Source: Phyllostachys edulis
Taxonomy: Eukaryota > Streptophyta > Magnoliopsida > Poales > Poaceae
Reading direction: 5' to 3'
DNA length: 64,000 bases
NCBI GenBank assembly: GCA_036346405.1
Contig: CM070548.1
Coordinates: forward strand, 66,116,877 to 66,180,876
Of this stretch, positions 32,506 through 43,714 are shown piece by piece (the stretch's first letter is position 1; each line of letters starts with the position of its first letter). The notes below the pieces were generated by a model. It did no database searches. It was not told the origin of the DNA and saw only the letters and a program-made list of their open reading frames with translations. Position numbers and translations under genes: made by a program.

Positions 32506-34420
32506 AATCCAAATAAGTGTCGGTACAGTCTATACTAATGCATTTACTATGCGTTGCCATTGAGGCCGTTGCGAGAGTCTATTACAACAGATAAACAAGC
32601 GTTGGTAATAGATATGAAAAGGCATTGCCAAGTAGCAACAGATATAGTTATGCTGTAACTACACTTGTATGCGTTGGTACTTACCATGCATGGATGACTT
32701 TTACTATTTTAACAATGGATATAATTATATTGTCACAACGCATAGAAGCATTGGTACTTGCCATATAGACGAGTTTTCCTATATTGGCAACGGATATAAT
32801 TAGGTTGCTGCAATGATTATAAGTGTGTAGAAGTCAAAGTAAAAAAAATCATTATCGGTTATATCATGGTTGAAAAGAACACTCATATATTATATACAAA
32901 TTGTTGCATTACACAGAGAACCATCCACATAAGACATGATATAAATATTTTACTTGAATATCATTTCCTAACAGAATGAAATCTAAATGTAATGAAGATC
33001 TTGAACATCATTTCTTAACAGAATGTGATCTAAATGTAATGAAGTTCATCTGCCTATGTCACCATTCTCCACCTTGCATTGAACATGTCATCCATAGCAT
33101 CATCCATTTATCTTATCAACCTACAATGAAAAATTAGAGTCCATTAATACACCATTAGGAAGAAACAAAATCACTATATTAAAGTAACAAAACTAAAAGG
33201 AGTGTAACAGCCTCAGCTTTAATAAACAGTAATAAGATGCTGTTTATAGCATCACTGTTCATTTTGGCAAATTGGGCATTATGTTACAATCTAATTTCCC
33301 CAATTTTCTAGCCAAAAATTCAAAACTTGTTTGAAGCTTCAAAAGGAAATACCAATCAATGTTGGTATTAAGACTGGGAAACATTTTATTAAAAACTAGA
33401 TGAATTATCTTGGCCAAAAAGAATTTTTGTTGAATTTTAGAAATTATTGATTTTGAGAAAAATATTTATCTCTAAACAAAACCTATTCAGTTAAGTAAAT
33501 TATTTATGTATTTTAAAAAGGTGAAACAGTGGTTTTAAAATTTATTTGGAAAATACATTATCCCAGTAGCATACTTGCAAAATTTCATATTTTTACAAAT
33601 TTATTTGTTATTTTTACAAGGCCGGTCAAACTTTTGAAGGTTTAAATTGGTTTGGTCAACTTTCCCCATTCAAACTCCTGTCCGTGGCAATCAGAGCGAC
33701 TTGAATCCATCGAAGTTTAAGTCCAAATCGGTGCAACCGGCCACACCAACATGTCCTCGCGTGTGCCCGCTAATGGTGCGTCTTGAACCGCCGATTTCAA
33801 CGCGAACGGAAAGGATTTGTAGAGCTGCTTGGTACAGACACGCCCGCGAGCCTCAATCTCACCGCCGATTCTCATCCGACCGCATCCAACCACAAACCAA
33901 CCATGGTTTTGAAAACCTAACACACCTCCGACACATGGTCAGAGATCTCAATGGACGGACCAGATCTAGTGGGCCGCTCAGACCACCCGAACGTACACGC
34001 GATAACCACCGCTGATCTTAATCCTACCAGACGCAATTAATTCCAGTCGTCTAACTCACCTCCAAAATCGGGCATCGTTGGATCTTAAATGGACCGCCCA
34101 GATCAACGTGAACGTTCGGACCATCCGAACGACACGTTGAATCTGAGCCGACGGATTTAAATCGGGCCGTTGAGAAGGGCGGTGACGTTCGGACCATCCG
34201 AGTCTTGAGTCCATCTCCGCCGTCAATTCTAGATCCAACCGCGCCAGCCTTTTGATTTTTGAATCGGTAGAGCGCCAAAAAGGTGATGACCGCCGGATTT
34301 CCATCCGACGGTACTGCTTCAAATTGCGTGCATTCAAGTGTAGATTCCCTTGTAGACGTTAGATCTAAAATCTACGGTACCGCCTCAACCATGTGCGTTT
34401 AAGGTCAGAACCTCATCTGA

Positions 34421-34442
34421 CCGTAGGATTTAAATCCTACGG
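34421..34442. repeat. 22-base perfect palindrome in the solo LTR
   Basis: Arms CCGTAGGATTT and AAATCCTACGG are exact reverse complements. It is one of several related palindromic motifs in 34100-34500, including GTTCGG-5-CCGAAC at 34114-34130 and GATTTAAATC at 34154-34163. Confidence 0.9.
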
Positions 34443-37215
34443 TGCTCCTTCTTTCTTATGAACTCACTAGATCTTGAGCAGCCGTTAGATCAAGATCGTG
34501 CGGTATACATAAACCGATACCGGTTAGTTCTTCTATACCTATCCTCATCGCAGCCGCTCACTTCTAATCGAACGGTTGTTGTTTCTTGAAGCTTGCAGTG
34601 TGCTGTGCGTGGCTGTGAATGCCTTTGGGACCCGCTCGTCAGTGTCGACTCTCTCTTCATCCTCTCGCCTATCGCCCACCGCCGCCTTGTCACGAGTAGA
34701 GGCATTGCACAAGATTGATGCAAATATTCCTTGATATTTAGCATCGGTTGGCCACCTCATCAGCTCTAGAGTTTTCTCGCGTGCTCTAGGGGATCAACTC
34801 TATTTAAACCCTACTTTTGGGAGCTCTGCCATTGTTGACTGAAGTAGTTCCCTTCACCCCATTTCCTTCCCAGAGAAGTATCTCTTGCTCTCTTACTTGA
34901 TCATCTCTCTCGGTGCTTAATTCACCTGATAATGTGAATTTGGGCATCGTTTGTAGGTTGATCCAGTGAGGACTCTTTGCTGACCCGGGCCAGTTGGAGC
35001 ATCTTGTTGGTAAAATCTTGCTCTGGTGAGCTAGGTTTCATGCCTTTCCCGCAAAGCACATGTAGGGTGATCTTTAGAGTTTAAAGATTTCTTTGTTGTC
35101 GTTTTGGTCAGACCGGTGCAAAGACTTTGGCTCTTTGCTGTCTCGGCCAGGACTTGACTTCATATACTTTCTTCTCCAGCTGGTAAGTTAGACTTTGTTT
35201 CTTTCCACCTTGAGTACCCTAAGGACTTCAATAGTTCACTTGAGCTATCTACTTGTACATGGATACTCAAAACTTCTTTAAAACTGAAAAGTTGTTTTTA
35301 TAACTTTTCGGTCTTTCATATCGTTTTCAAGAACTAGGGTTTGTCTTGCTAGCTTATCAACTTATTTAGGTCCTAGATAAACCCTAGTATCATTAGTAGA
35401 TCTTCTTTCGATTCTTAAGGTCACCAATTCATTTATTGGTGCAAACCCTCTCTCTGTTGGTTATTGTCGGTCAAAACCGACAAAAGCTTAATCTTTCTTT
35501 TCTTTCTGTGAACTAGAAAATTAGGGTTAGCAATGATGGTTTGGGATATTACTTACTCTCCAGATAGCTCCAACTCCAATTTAAAATCCTTGTTTCGTAT
35601 ATTTTTCCAAGTCAACCGAAATCTGTAAAAAGTTCTTTGCTGTTTTTGTTGTTGAACAACCGACAACATGCACAACAAGTCCCCTAATCTTTCACTTTTG
35701 TCCCTTGGTGTCATTAAATGATAAGTTAAGTCACAGTAGCAGTTTTGAATGCTTTTAGTCTAATCAAAACAACTTACTTAATATAGGTTTAGGTCACCAG
35801 ACCATTCTTTATACTTTGTCATACTTTTAGTTTCAAAAATTTGAAACCTATAGTTTTGGATTGAAATCTTATTCTGATAATTAATGTTAACTAAGGGTTA
35901 GGTAATTATAAACTTTTAGTTTTGTTATTATAGCCGCAGCTTAAACCAAAAATGACATCCTGTTCAACACTTATTAAATCAGCAAACTCCATTTTGTACT
36001 TTGTCTAGGTTTTTAGTTTTCCAAAAATCTGTAACTGTAGCCCTAAGTTAAATTTTAATCTAATAATTAGTGTCTTTAGATGGTAAATATGGGTTATTAT
36101 CCTTATGGAGTTAGATATAGCTTAAGCATATTGTTAACCATGCATTACCATCTTGATCATGCATTCTTTTTTTTTTCAATAGTTTGTTCTCTGTCAGTTC
36201 TTGTGTTTATTAGATTTTTATGATTTTAGATTCTGGTTCTTCTGAAATTGCCGAATCTGCTATTGAGCAACAAGAACCTGAACAAGAGGTTATCTATTAT
36301 TATCAAGGCAAGCATCCTCTCTGCACCATGTTGATCCCAATCTTTTGAACTCAGAGATTTACAAAATACAAGGATATCTGTTGCATGCAATTTTCTAAAA
36401 TTATTTGTGATGTGTCCTTAGGTAGTTACAATCTGAACTTGTGGCTTACCTTAAATTTGATCGTACACTCAACTTAAGGTAGTGTTTTGTGTTACAATAT
36501 TTAATTGAAAAATCTGCTTAGCCATGCAGTCCATAGAACGGTAGTGTGTGTCAAGCTTATCTTATCAAACATGGGAACACAAATGAATCTCATTTATTTT
36601 GATTCTTTGTTTAATTTATTTAAATCAGAAATGAATTTAAATCTTGTTTAATAAACTGAATTTTAAAATCTGGACAAGTGGATGCTAGTGATGGTGCCTT
36701 AGTGCACGAGAATTGGGAAATGTGGCTGTCTTGTCTGGATTGATTAAGGACTGAACTCTGACGGCCCAATTCAAGCCCCAACATACTTCCACATGCGGTG
36801 TATGGGCGCTGTTTGGTTCAGTAAAAGGTTGGTGTTATTGAGTTGAAAAATAGGTGGATAAGTGCATATGTGTAGGATTTCGATTCAGATTATATGTTCT
36901 TAGGGCGAGGGCATTTAGAAGGTTACGTGCTCATAGAGCCCGATTTTAATCTTATATGTACGGTGAGTACAAATTTTTATTTGTGATTGAATCGGCGTTC
37001 TCAACGTAACATGTGTGCCCCGCTAGCAAGCTCTATCGTAAACTTGTTTTAAGCGGATCAGCGCATATGGGTAATTCAACTCAATATCGCAACTTGTTGA
37101 AAATACCAAATCTTAGTTTACCCAAATTAGCATACCAAAGGTAGTGTGCTATTATTCCGAGGCTTACTGCTAACTAAGTCGTGTGGGTAAAGATGTACAC
37201 CCTCGCAGGTTAAAA

Positions 37216-37226
37216 CTATTCAATAG
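37216..37226 (+). repeat. Degenerate double-palindrome block (solo LTR 33203-38085)
   Basis: CTATTCAATAG has five-base arms and a one-base centre. The preceding GTGGGTAAAGATGTACACC string matches other LTRs, but the CTCTGCAGAG palindrome has become CCTCGCAGG. A hairpin CTGAGTA-7-TACTCAG follows at 37583-37603. Confidence 0.75.
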
Positions 37227-38450
37227 CCGTGTCCACTACATTCACGGACAACACTTGAATTGATGTCACCTGTATAGACTTTGAACTAAATCCGATTATG
37301 GTATTAATTCGGCATGATTGGTGTCATGCAAGGTTTGATGGTAAATAGTCACTTTATTATTGTTATTGTTTTTTATTATGTTCTCATTTACTTACTGATT
37401 TAGTCCAAATTGTTTTATAAAATTGCTTTGTCAAAACTTAGCAAGTGTAGGTTAAGGTGTATTGCTTTCTGCAAAATAGAACCATTATAACCTTTCTGTT
37501 GTTAACCTTATGCATGTACAATTTCTATTCCTTTGTATAGGTTCTATCAAACACTTTCTTTTATTAGTTTGTATAAGTCTTGCTGAGTACCTTCCATACT
37601 CAGGGGCTATGACCTCTTGTTGCAGGTGAGGATAGTTATCTATATGAGATGCCCGTTAGCGCCGATCTGGGTGACGCTAACGAGTGAAGCTAGTTCTAGT
37701 CTCCACGCAATAGCCTGCGGGTGATGGGGCCATTGGTGGTCTTTTGCTGTTTATTTTTGGTTTCCGCTGCTAACTTTTGGTGTGGCCCAAGGTCACTTGG
37801 TGTTGTAGATTTCCAAACCGAGTTGTAACATGTTATGTATAATTATGTAAGTGAACGCCTTGTATGTATGATACAATGTTGTTTAATGATATATGTGCAA
37901 TAGTCTTAAATCCTGGGAACTATTGTGAATCATATATCTGGGAACCTGCATATTGGAATTATTACTTGTTATTATTATGCTTCTAGTATGATTTTTAATG
38001 AGGGAATTGAACTGTTCCTTAATTAAGAATTATGCTACCAGTATAATTTTAATTCGGCACATTCCAAGACTTGAGGGTCCTGACAAGGAGCACAGTACAT
38101 AAGTTGATGGCCACGCAATATCAACTCCTACTGCACTGTACACAACTCAACCTCATCGAGGCATATTACTGAACTAGTCGAAACGAGCAAGTATGCAAAC
38201 CTGCGTGAATAGATACACAACGCCCAACAATGCAAGCAAACACAATAATAGAACAACAAACATGTAAAGAGAAACAGCATCCAGACAAGAAAAAACCTTC
38301 TGAATAAATGGTACAGATTTCCTACCGGAAGTCTCACTGTGAATGAGCCATGTCTAATGCCAAAATTGCATATCTATTATCCAGCATTGACTCACTAGAG
38401 TGAAATAACCTTGTTGACATAGAAAACATTTTCCCAGGACACAAGAGAGT

Positions 38451-39030
38451 CTAGTTCATCCTCCTGATCAACTTGAACGGTCAGAGGAAGTTGTTGGCCT
38501 CCTGGAAGTACGGGCCAACAGTCATGATCTCGTGGACGAGATCCTCGATGCAGATGATGTTGTTCTTCCCTAATCCCTAATGGATGGACAGCAAAAAGGG
38601 GAAAATGATTTAGACTCGCATTAAAATGCATATACCATCACAATCAATGGAAAACTTCTAGATTATGGTTGCCTTGTTAACCTTGAGGAAGACACCATTG
38701 AAGATCTGCAAAACCAAACCTTTCATATTATTAACCTAGCATTTTCAATGATGATCACATTTCACATAACCGATGAACCAACTGACCTACCTCAACCGTA
38801 GGAACTGCAAGATCTTCCTGGTCTTAGGGTGCATGGCATTGATACTACAAAACACATTTCACAACATTAGCATCTAATCAAACCAAGAGAACCAGCAGAT
38901 GATATGATGCAGTGCCCTACCCACGGATGCGGATCACAAACAATAGCTTGGCCTCAGGGTTCACATAGAACCCACCCTTCATCCGGGCCTCACGCTTCAG
39001 CTGCACAAGCTCCTTCTCCTTCTCCAAGTA
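38451..39030 (-). pseudogene. Captured 60S ribosomal protein L7 (uL30) gene fragment
   Basis: Minus-strand exons of a plant RPL7 gene lie in the CACTA. Exon a is 39030-38921 (KELVQLKREARMKGGFYV ... FVIRIRG, donor GTAGGG). Exon b is 38844-38791 (INAMHPKTRKILQFLRL, good acceptor and donor), in phase with a. Exon c is about 38714-38676 (IFNGVFLKVNKAT, acceptor damaged). Exon d is 38577-38451 (GKNNIICIEDLVHEIMTVG ... then a stop in place of the Trp before PFKL). In exon d PFKL is joined directly to IRRMN and the stop, skipping about 30 residues of the normal tail. The segment between KAT and the IICIED part is also missing. Kept introns show capture from DNA. The ancestral protein is a large-subunit ribosomal component; this copy is non-functional. 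Confidence 0.85.
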
Positions 39031-39119
39031 GAGTAGACTGTTGCAGCCCTCAACACACGACAAGACTGCTTGTTACAAACAGACAGAATTTCAAGAAACA
39101 TTCCACTGCTACCCAGTAG

Positions 39120-40320
39120 AGTAGACTGCTTCATGTCATCTGCTCTTCACGACCTGCTTCCACCAACATGACCTTGAATGAGGTCCAGATCAACTGAGAT
39201 CATTCTTTAAAAAAAGATTTTTCATCCTACTTGAAACTTTGAAATTGATTTACACTAATCAATGGCATAATAGTTGAAACAAAGCACAATTGATGCACAT
39301 AGCTAGGGCAAACAATTTTCTACACAAGCTAGCTAGATAGGAACTTAAACCTCCAGAGATTGCTAGTTAAACCGCAAAATACAAGATTTTCTCAAGGAAC
39401 CACTATCCAACCTCAGAATTAAGTACAACATGCATTAGGCCACACAATTGTGATTATTCTTAAAAATACAAGTGCGGATCTTCAGATTAACTTGGAAAAA
39501 ATCTAACACCTGCATCACTCAAAACACTAGAAGTAAATTGACCTATACTTGAAACAAACATTGCCATGCATCCAAAGGAAGGAAGCTAGGGAACTCACAA
39601 CAGCTAATGACATCAATCGAGGAACTCACATTGCCAGTGGCGACGGAGAGGAGGAGGAGGAAGGAGTCGACGGCGGTAGAAGAATCGGGGCGCAGTGCCA
39701 CGTGGAGAGTTAGAGTTCTTGGCGGCAAAGCATGGCGGCGGAGAACTGGCAGGAGGTGGGAGTCGACGGCGCGGCGGCGGAGAGCGGGGAGGAACCCTAG
39801 CTCCTCACCAACCCAGCCTCACGGAGTCACGGGCCAGGGGGCCAACTAAGGGAGGTGGCGCTCGGTAGCCGAGCCACAGGGGCGAGTCGGAGGAGGGCCG
39901 GGCTGACACGTCGGGGTGGAGGCGAGAGGCAGCGGCGCCATGGGGCCGGGCCGAGCCGAGGGAGCAAGTCGGAGGGGAAGGCGCACCGGGGAGAGGACGC
40001 GAGGGCGGTAGGGAGCAGGCGGTGGCCGGGGCGAACCAGGGAGCCGGCAACTGGGCGCGGCCGAGCCGTGAAGCAAGGGGAGGAGGCGCCATGGATCTAT
40101 TCGGCTGAAGAAGCTCCAGAGAAACGAAAGAAATGGGGAATAGGAAAGGCCGCCGCCACAACCGAAGCGCCGGACTATGGTTGAGTTAAATGGAATATTA
40201 GGGAGGAAGTTAAGGGGGTGGGGCGGGTTTAGTGCCTTTTCCTCTTAACTCAGACGTGGGAGATGTGGGAGAGGTGGAATATCTATTAAGCATTGCAACT
40301 CATTCAAGTTCCGCCCATTT
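39120..40320. other. CACTA right arm, no gene
   Basis: 39120-39600 is A/T-rich with nothing recognised. 39600-40190 is G/C-rich with overlapping frames on both strands (for example 39805-40161 minus, 118 codons) that match nothing. Read on the minus strand, 39790-39810 contains GAGCTAGGGTTCCTCC, which resembles the 5' leader of a plant ribosomal protein gene, so this zone may be the captured RPL7 promoter and leader. 40190-40330 leads to the CACTA right terminus. Confidence 0.45.
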
Positions 40321-40793
40321 GCTAGCTATGCTGGTAAAGGGTGTTCTTCTGTAGTGTAGCAAGCTTAAGACTCATGAGATCAAGAGAGTTAGTTATCCTA
40401 AGAAAGAGAACATGACTTTGGTGGCTGACCCTCTTAAAAGAACTTCTGATGATTCTTCTAAGTCTTCCTCTAGATTTTCACTTGCCTATTTATCTGCAAT
40501 CCATGAAGAGGAACTTGAGAGTATTCCTGAGGCTAAGTTAGCTCTCTTAGCCAAAAAATTCACACGGGCCTATAATAATGTGAGAAATAAGAAGAGAGGT
40601 GGCCTTGTGACATGCTATGAGTGTGGAGAGCCTCTATCATATCCAAGCGAACTGCCCCAAGCTAAAAGGGAAGAGCAACCACAAGGATGAGAAGGCAGCC
40701 TGGAGGAAGCCTCAAGGGAACAAGTCTAAGTTTGATGCTGTCAAACTCATGAAGGCCGCTCACTAGGTCCTTGCCGCGTTTGGAGATCAATCC

Positions 40794-43714
40794 ATGAGCG
40801 ATGTGGACTCCAGGAGCGAGGAGGACAAGGAGGAGGAGCTCCCTCAAGACAAGAAGAAAGGGAAGGAAAAAGACTTCACTAGCATGTGCTTCATGGCCGA
40901 CTCTGTCAACATTGATGACATCGATGAGGATCGTCGCGGAAGGGGGAAGAACACATGGTTCGTCGACTCCAGCTATTCACGTCACATGACCGGAGACTCA
41001 AGATGGTTCACCTCCTTCACGCGGTCAATGGGTGATGACTTTATCACCTTTGGAGATGATACACAAGGGCAGATTGAAGGAACGAGATCGATTAGGGTGA
41101 ACGACAAATTCATCCTGAAGGACGTCGCTCTTGTGGACAAGCTAAGATACAACTTTCTTTCTGTCTCGCAGCTTCTTGACGATGGCTATGAGTCTAGATT
41201 TAAGAAAAATGCTTGTCGTGTGCTTGATTCAGTTGGTGAGCTTGTTTTTGGGATTTCTAGAGTTGGTAGGATCTTTGGAGCTAACTTTTCTGAATCTCTT
41301 GCTGGATTTCTCAAGTATTTAATCGCATCTTCTTTTGAGTTCTAGCTTTGGCACCGTCGTTTGGGGCACATTGGTTTTGAACATTTGACACGAGTTAGCA
41401 GCCTTGATCTCATGAGAGGTTTGCCCAAACTCAAAGCCGTCAAGGTTGCTGCATGTGCACCCCGTAGGCATGGCAAGCAAGTTGCCGCCTCACACCCTTC
41501 ATTGACTATTGTCACGACTAACGGACAGGACAGTTGCTTCATATGGATACTGTTGGTCCTACTAGGGTTCGGTCAGTCGGTGGCAAATGGTATATTCTTG
41601 TCATAGTCGATGATTTTTCGAGATACTCTTGGGTGTTCTTTCTTGCTTTGAAGGATGAAGCTTTTGATCATTTTCATGATCTTGTTCTTTGCTTGGCTTC
41701 TGAACTCCCCGGTGCCCTGAGAGCGATTCGCAGTGACAATGGCACAGAGTTCAAGAATGCCTCATTTGCCTCTTTCTGTGCTGAGCGTGGTATTGAGCAT
41801 CAGTTCTCTTCTCCACACATCCCCCAACAAAATGACGTGGTGGAAAGGAAGAGCAGAACCTTAGTTGAGATGGCTAGGACGATGCTAGATGAGTATAACA
41901 CTCTGAGGAGGTTTTGGGCTGAAGCTATTGCTACAGCTTGTCATATCGCCAATCGTGTCTTCTTGAGACCGTCTTTGGGCAAGACATCATATGAGCTTCG
42001 GTTTGGTAGAAAACCCTCTGTTTCTCATTTTTGAGTTTTTAGAGCCAAGTGTTTCATTCTCAAGACAGGAAACCTAGATAAATTTGAGTCAAAAACTTAT
42101 TATTGTTTATTTCTGAGTTATCCTGCACATTCAAGGGGTTTTCAGGTTTTTACTGTTGAGACTAACGTTGTTCAGGAGACATGTAATGTCACCTTTGACG
42201 AGACTAGCCCTGGAGCTAGATCAGATGTTTCAGGTGACACACAGGCGACGGAGAGCATCTTTGTAGAGAAAGATGATGATGAAGTCGATGATGCTCTTCC
42301 ACCTGTTGCTGATGCTCCTATCCCAGCTCAAGAATCTGCTTCACCTACTTCACCTTTAGTTGAGGCTCTTACTGCATCTTCATCATCAGCAGTACCTGCG
42401 GAGGTCGAAGAGATGCTATCTCCCCCGTGCGCTCCACTTCACATTCAGAGGCGTCACCCTCCGGATCAAATGATTGGTCATCTTCATGAGCGAGTTACTC
42501 GCTCCAGGTATCACGATCCGAGTCTCTACTCCTATTCAGTATTTGTTGCTTCTTTCAAAACCTGCGATATATCACATACTTTATCTGATTCTAGTTGGGT
42601 TAATGCCATGCATGAGGAGTTAGATAACTTTGAGAGGAACAAGGTCTGGAACCTAGTAGAACCTCCTAGTGGTCATAATGTGATAGGAACCCATTGGGTG
42701 TTCAAAAATAAAAAAAGTGAGGATGGTTCTGTAGTTAGAAACAAGGCTAGATTGGTAGCTCAGGGTTTTAGCCAAGTTGTGGGGTTAGATTTTGATGAAA
42801 CTTTTGCTCCTATTGCTAGATTAGAAGCATTCGTATTTTGCTTGCATTTGCTGCATCTAAGGGCTTTAGGCTGGACCAGATGGATGTCAAGAGTGCTTTT
42901 CTGAATGGTTACATAGAGGAAGAAGTGTATATTAGGTAACTCCTAGGCTTTGAGAATCCCAAGCATCCACATCATGTTTTCAAGTTATCCAAAGCCTTGT
43001 ATGGTCTTAAGCAAGCCCCTAGAGCCTGGTATGATAGACTTAAGACCTTCTTGCTTAAGAATAAATTTGAGATGGGTAAGGTAGACAAGACTCTATTCAT
43101 TCTTAGGTATGGCAATGACTTCTTGCTTGTTTAGATTTACATAGATGATATTATCTTCGGTGGTTCTTCTCATGCTCTTGTTTCTAGTTTTTTCTGATAC
43201 CTTATCCAGGGAATTTGAGATGAGTATGATAGGAGAACTCAACTACTTTCTAGGGCTTGAAATCAAGCAATGCAAGGAAGGGATCTTCATCCATCAGACG
43301 AAGTACACCAAGGATCTACTCAAGCGCTTCGAGATGGGTGACTGCAAGCTGATCGCTACTCCCATGGTGACTTCGACTATTTTGGATCCAGACGAGGAAG
43401 GAGAAGCCGTGGATCAACGTGAGTATCGCAGCATGATCGGCTCCCTCCTTTACCTGATGGCCTCAAGACTGGACATCCACTTTGCGGTCTGCCTCTGTGC
43501 GAGGTTTCAGACGTCTCCGAGGACTTCCCATCGCCAAGCTGTCAAGCACATTTTCAAGTACCTTCACTCTACCCTTCAGTATAGCATTTGGTATTCCTGT
43601 TTTTCTTCCTTGTCCATTCGGAGGTTTTCTGATTCTGATTTTGTGGGCTGTCGGCTAGATAGGAAGAGTACCTCAGGCACTTGTCACTTCTTAGGCACTT
43701 CTCTCGTCTCTTGG
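40794..43714 (+). pseudogene. Copia pol, first part: protease, integrase, reverse transcriptase
   Basis: Protease: WFVDSSYSRHMTGDSRWF near 40958-41010, where the catalytic D-S-G has become D-S-S. Integrase: zinc-binding LWHRRLGHIGFEHL after a stop at 41343, then after a frameshift the DDE core with DDFSRYSWVFF, RSDNGTEF (about 41720-41750) and PQQNDVVERKSRTL (about 41823-41865). Reverse transcriptase: NKARLVAQGFSQV (about 42735-42780), then frameshifts, SAFLNG (about 42890) and IYIDDIIFGG (about 43135-43165) preceded by a stop. RNase H start: MIGELNYFLGLEIKQ. Interrupted at 43714 by a solo LTR. Multiple stops and shifts make it inactive. Confidence 0.88.

Larger units (their letters stand above)
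33203..38085 (+). mobile_element. Solo LTR, 4883 bases, TSD AGGAG
   Basis: Starts TGTAACAGCCTC and ends GGGTCCTGACA, flanked by AGGAG at 33198-33202 and 38086-38090. It sits inside the CACTA. No gag-pol, primer-binding site or polypurine tract is present. A zone rich in palindromes of the GATC/ACGG type (33990-34500) includes a 22-base perfect palindrome at 34421-34442. The conserved block near its end is altered: CTATTCAATAG (37216-37226) has an odd centre, and the CTGCAG palindrome is lost. The 7-base-pair hairpin CTGAGTA/TACTCAG at 37583-37603 is intact. Nothing else is seen in the long A/T-rich middle (34800-37100). Confidence 0.9.
32458..40356 (+). mobile_element. Non-autonomous CACTA element, TSD TAG
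   Basis: The ends are CACTACAACATGAACACCCC (32458) and, reversed, CACTACAGAAGAACACCC (ending at 40356). Flanking TAG at 32455-32457 and 40357-40359 is the expected three-base duplication, and the copia gag reading resumes after it. Subterminal GCGTTGGTA repeats occupy 32478-32780, led by a 28-base perfect palindrome at 32478-32505. Without the nested solo LTR the element is about 3.0 kb, has no transposase, and carries fragments of a ribosomal protein L7 gene. It is therefore a gene-capturing, non-autonomous CACTA. Confidence 0.88.
31902..40872 (+). pseudogene. Copia gag, split by a CACTA element
   Basis: The two exon-like pieces are 31902-32457 and 40357-40872; the 7.9 kb between is the CACTA insertion. 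The first starts at an ATG and encodes a copia gag N-terminus (KPHIFDGLDYAYWKNRM, then the UBN2-like stretch FNKAINQLRAV), with stops near 32016, 32146 and 32164. The second encodes KLKTHEIKRVSYPKKENM and the start of a zinc knuckle (CYECGEP near 40613-40634). The knuckle is broken by a frameshift. The C-terminal acidic part, EEDKEEELP, leads into pol. Not functional. Confidence 0.8.

Noticed and set aside
39805..40161. 118-codon minus-strand frame near the captured RPL7
   Set aside because: Not RPL7 sequence; probably leader or promoter DNA. Low complexity.
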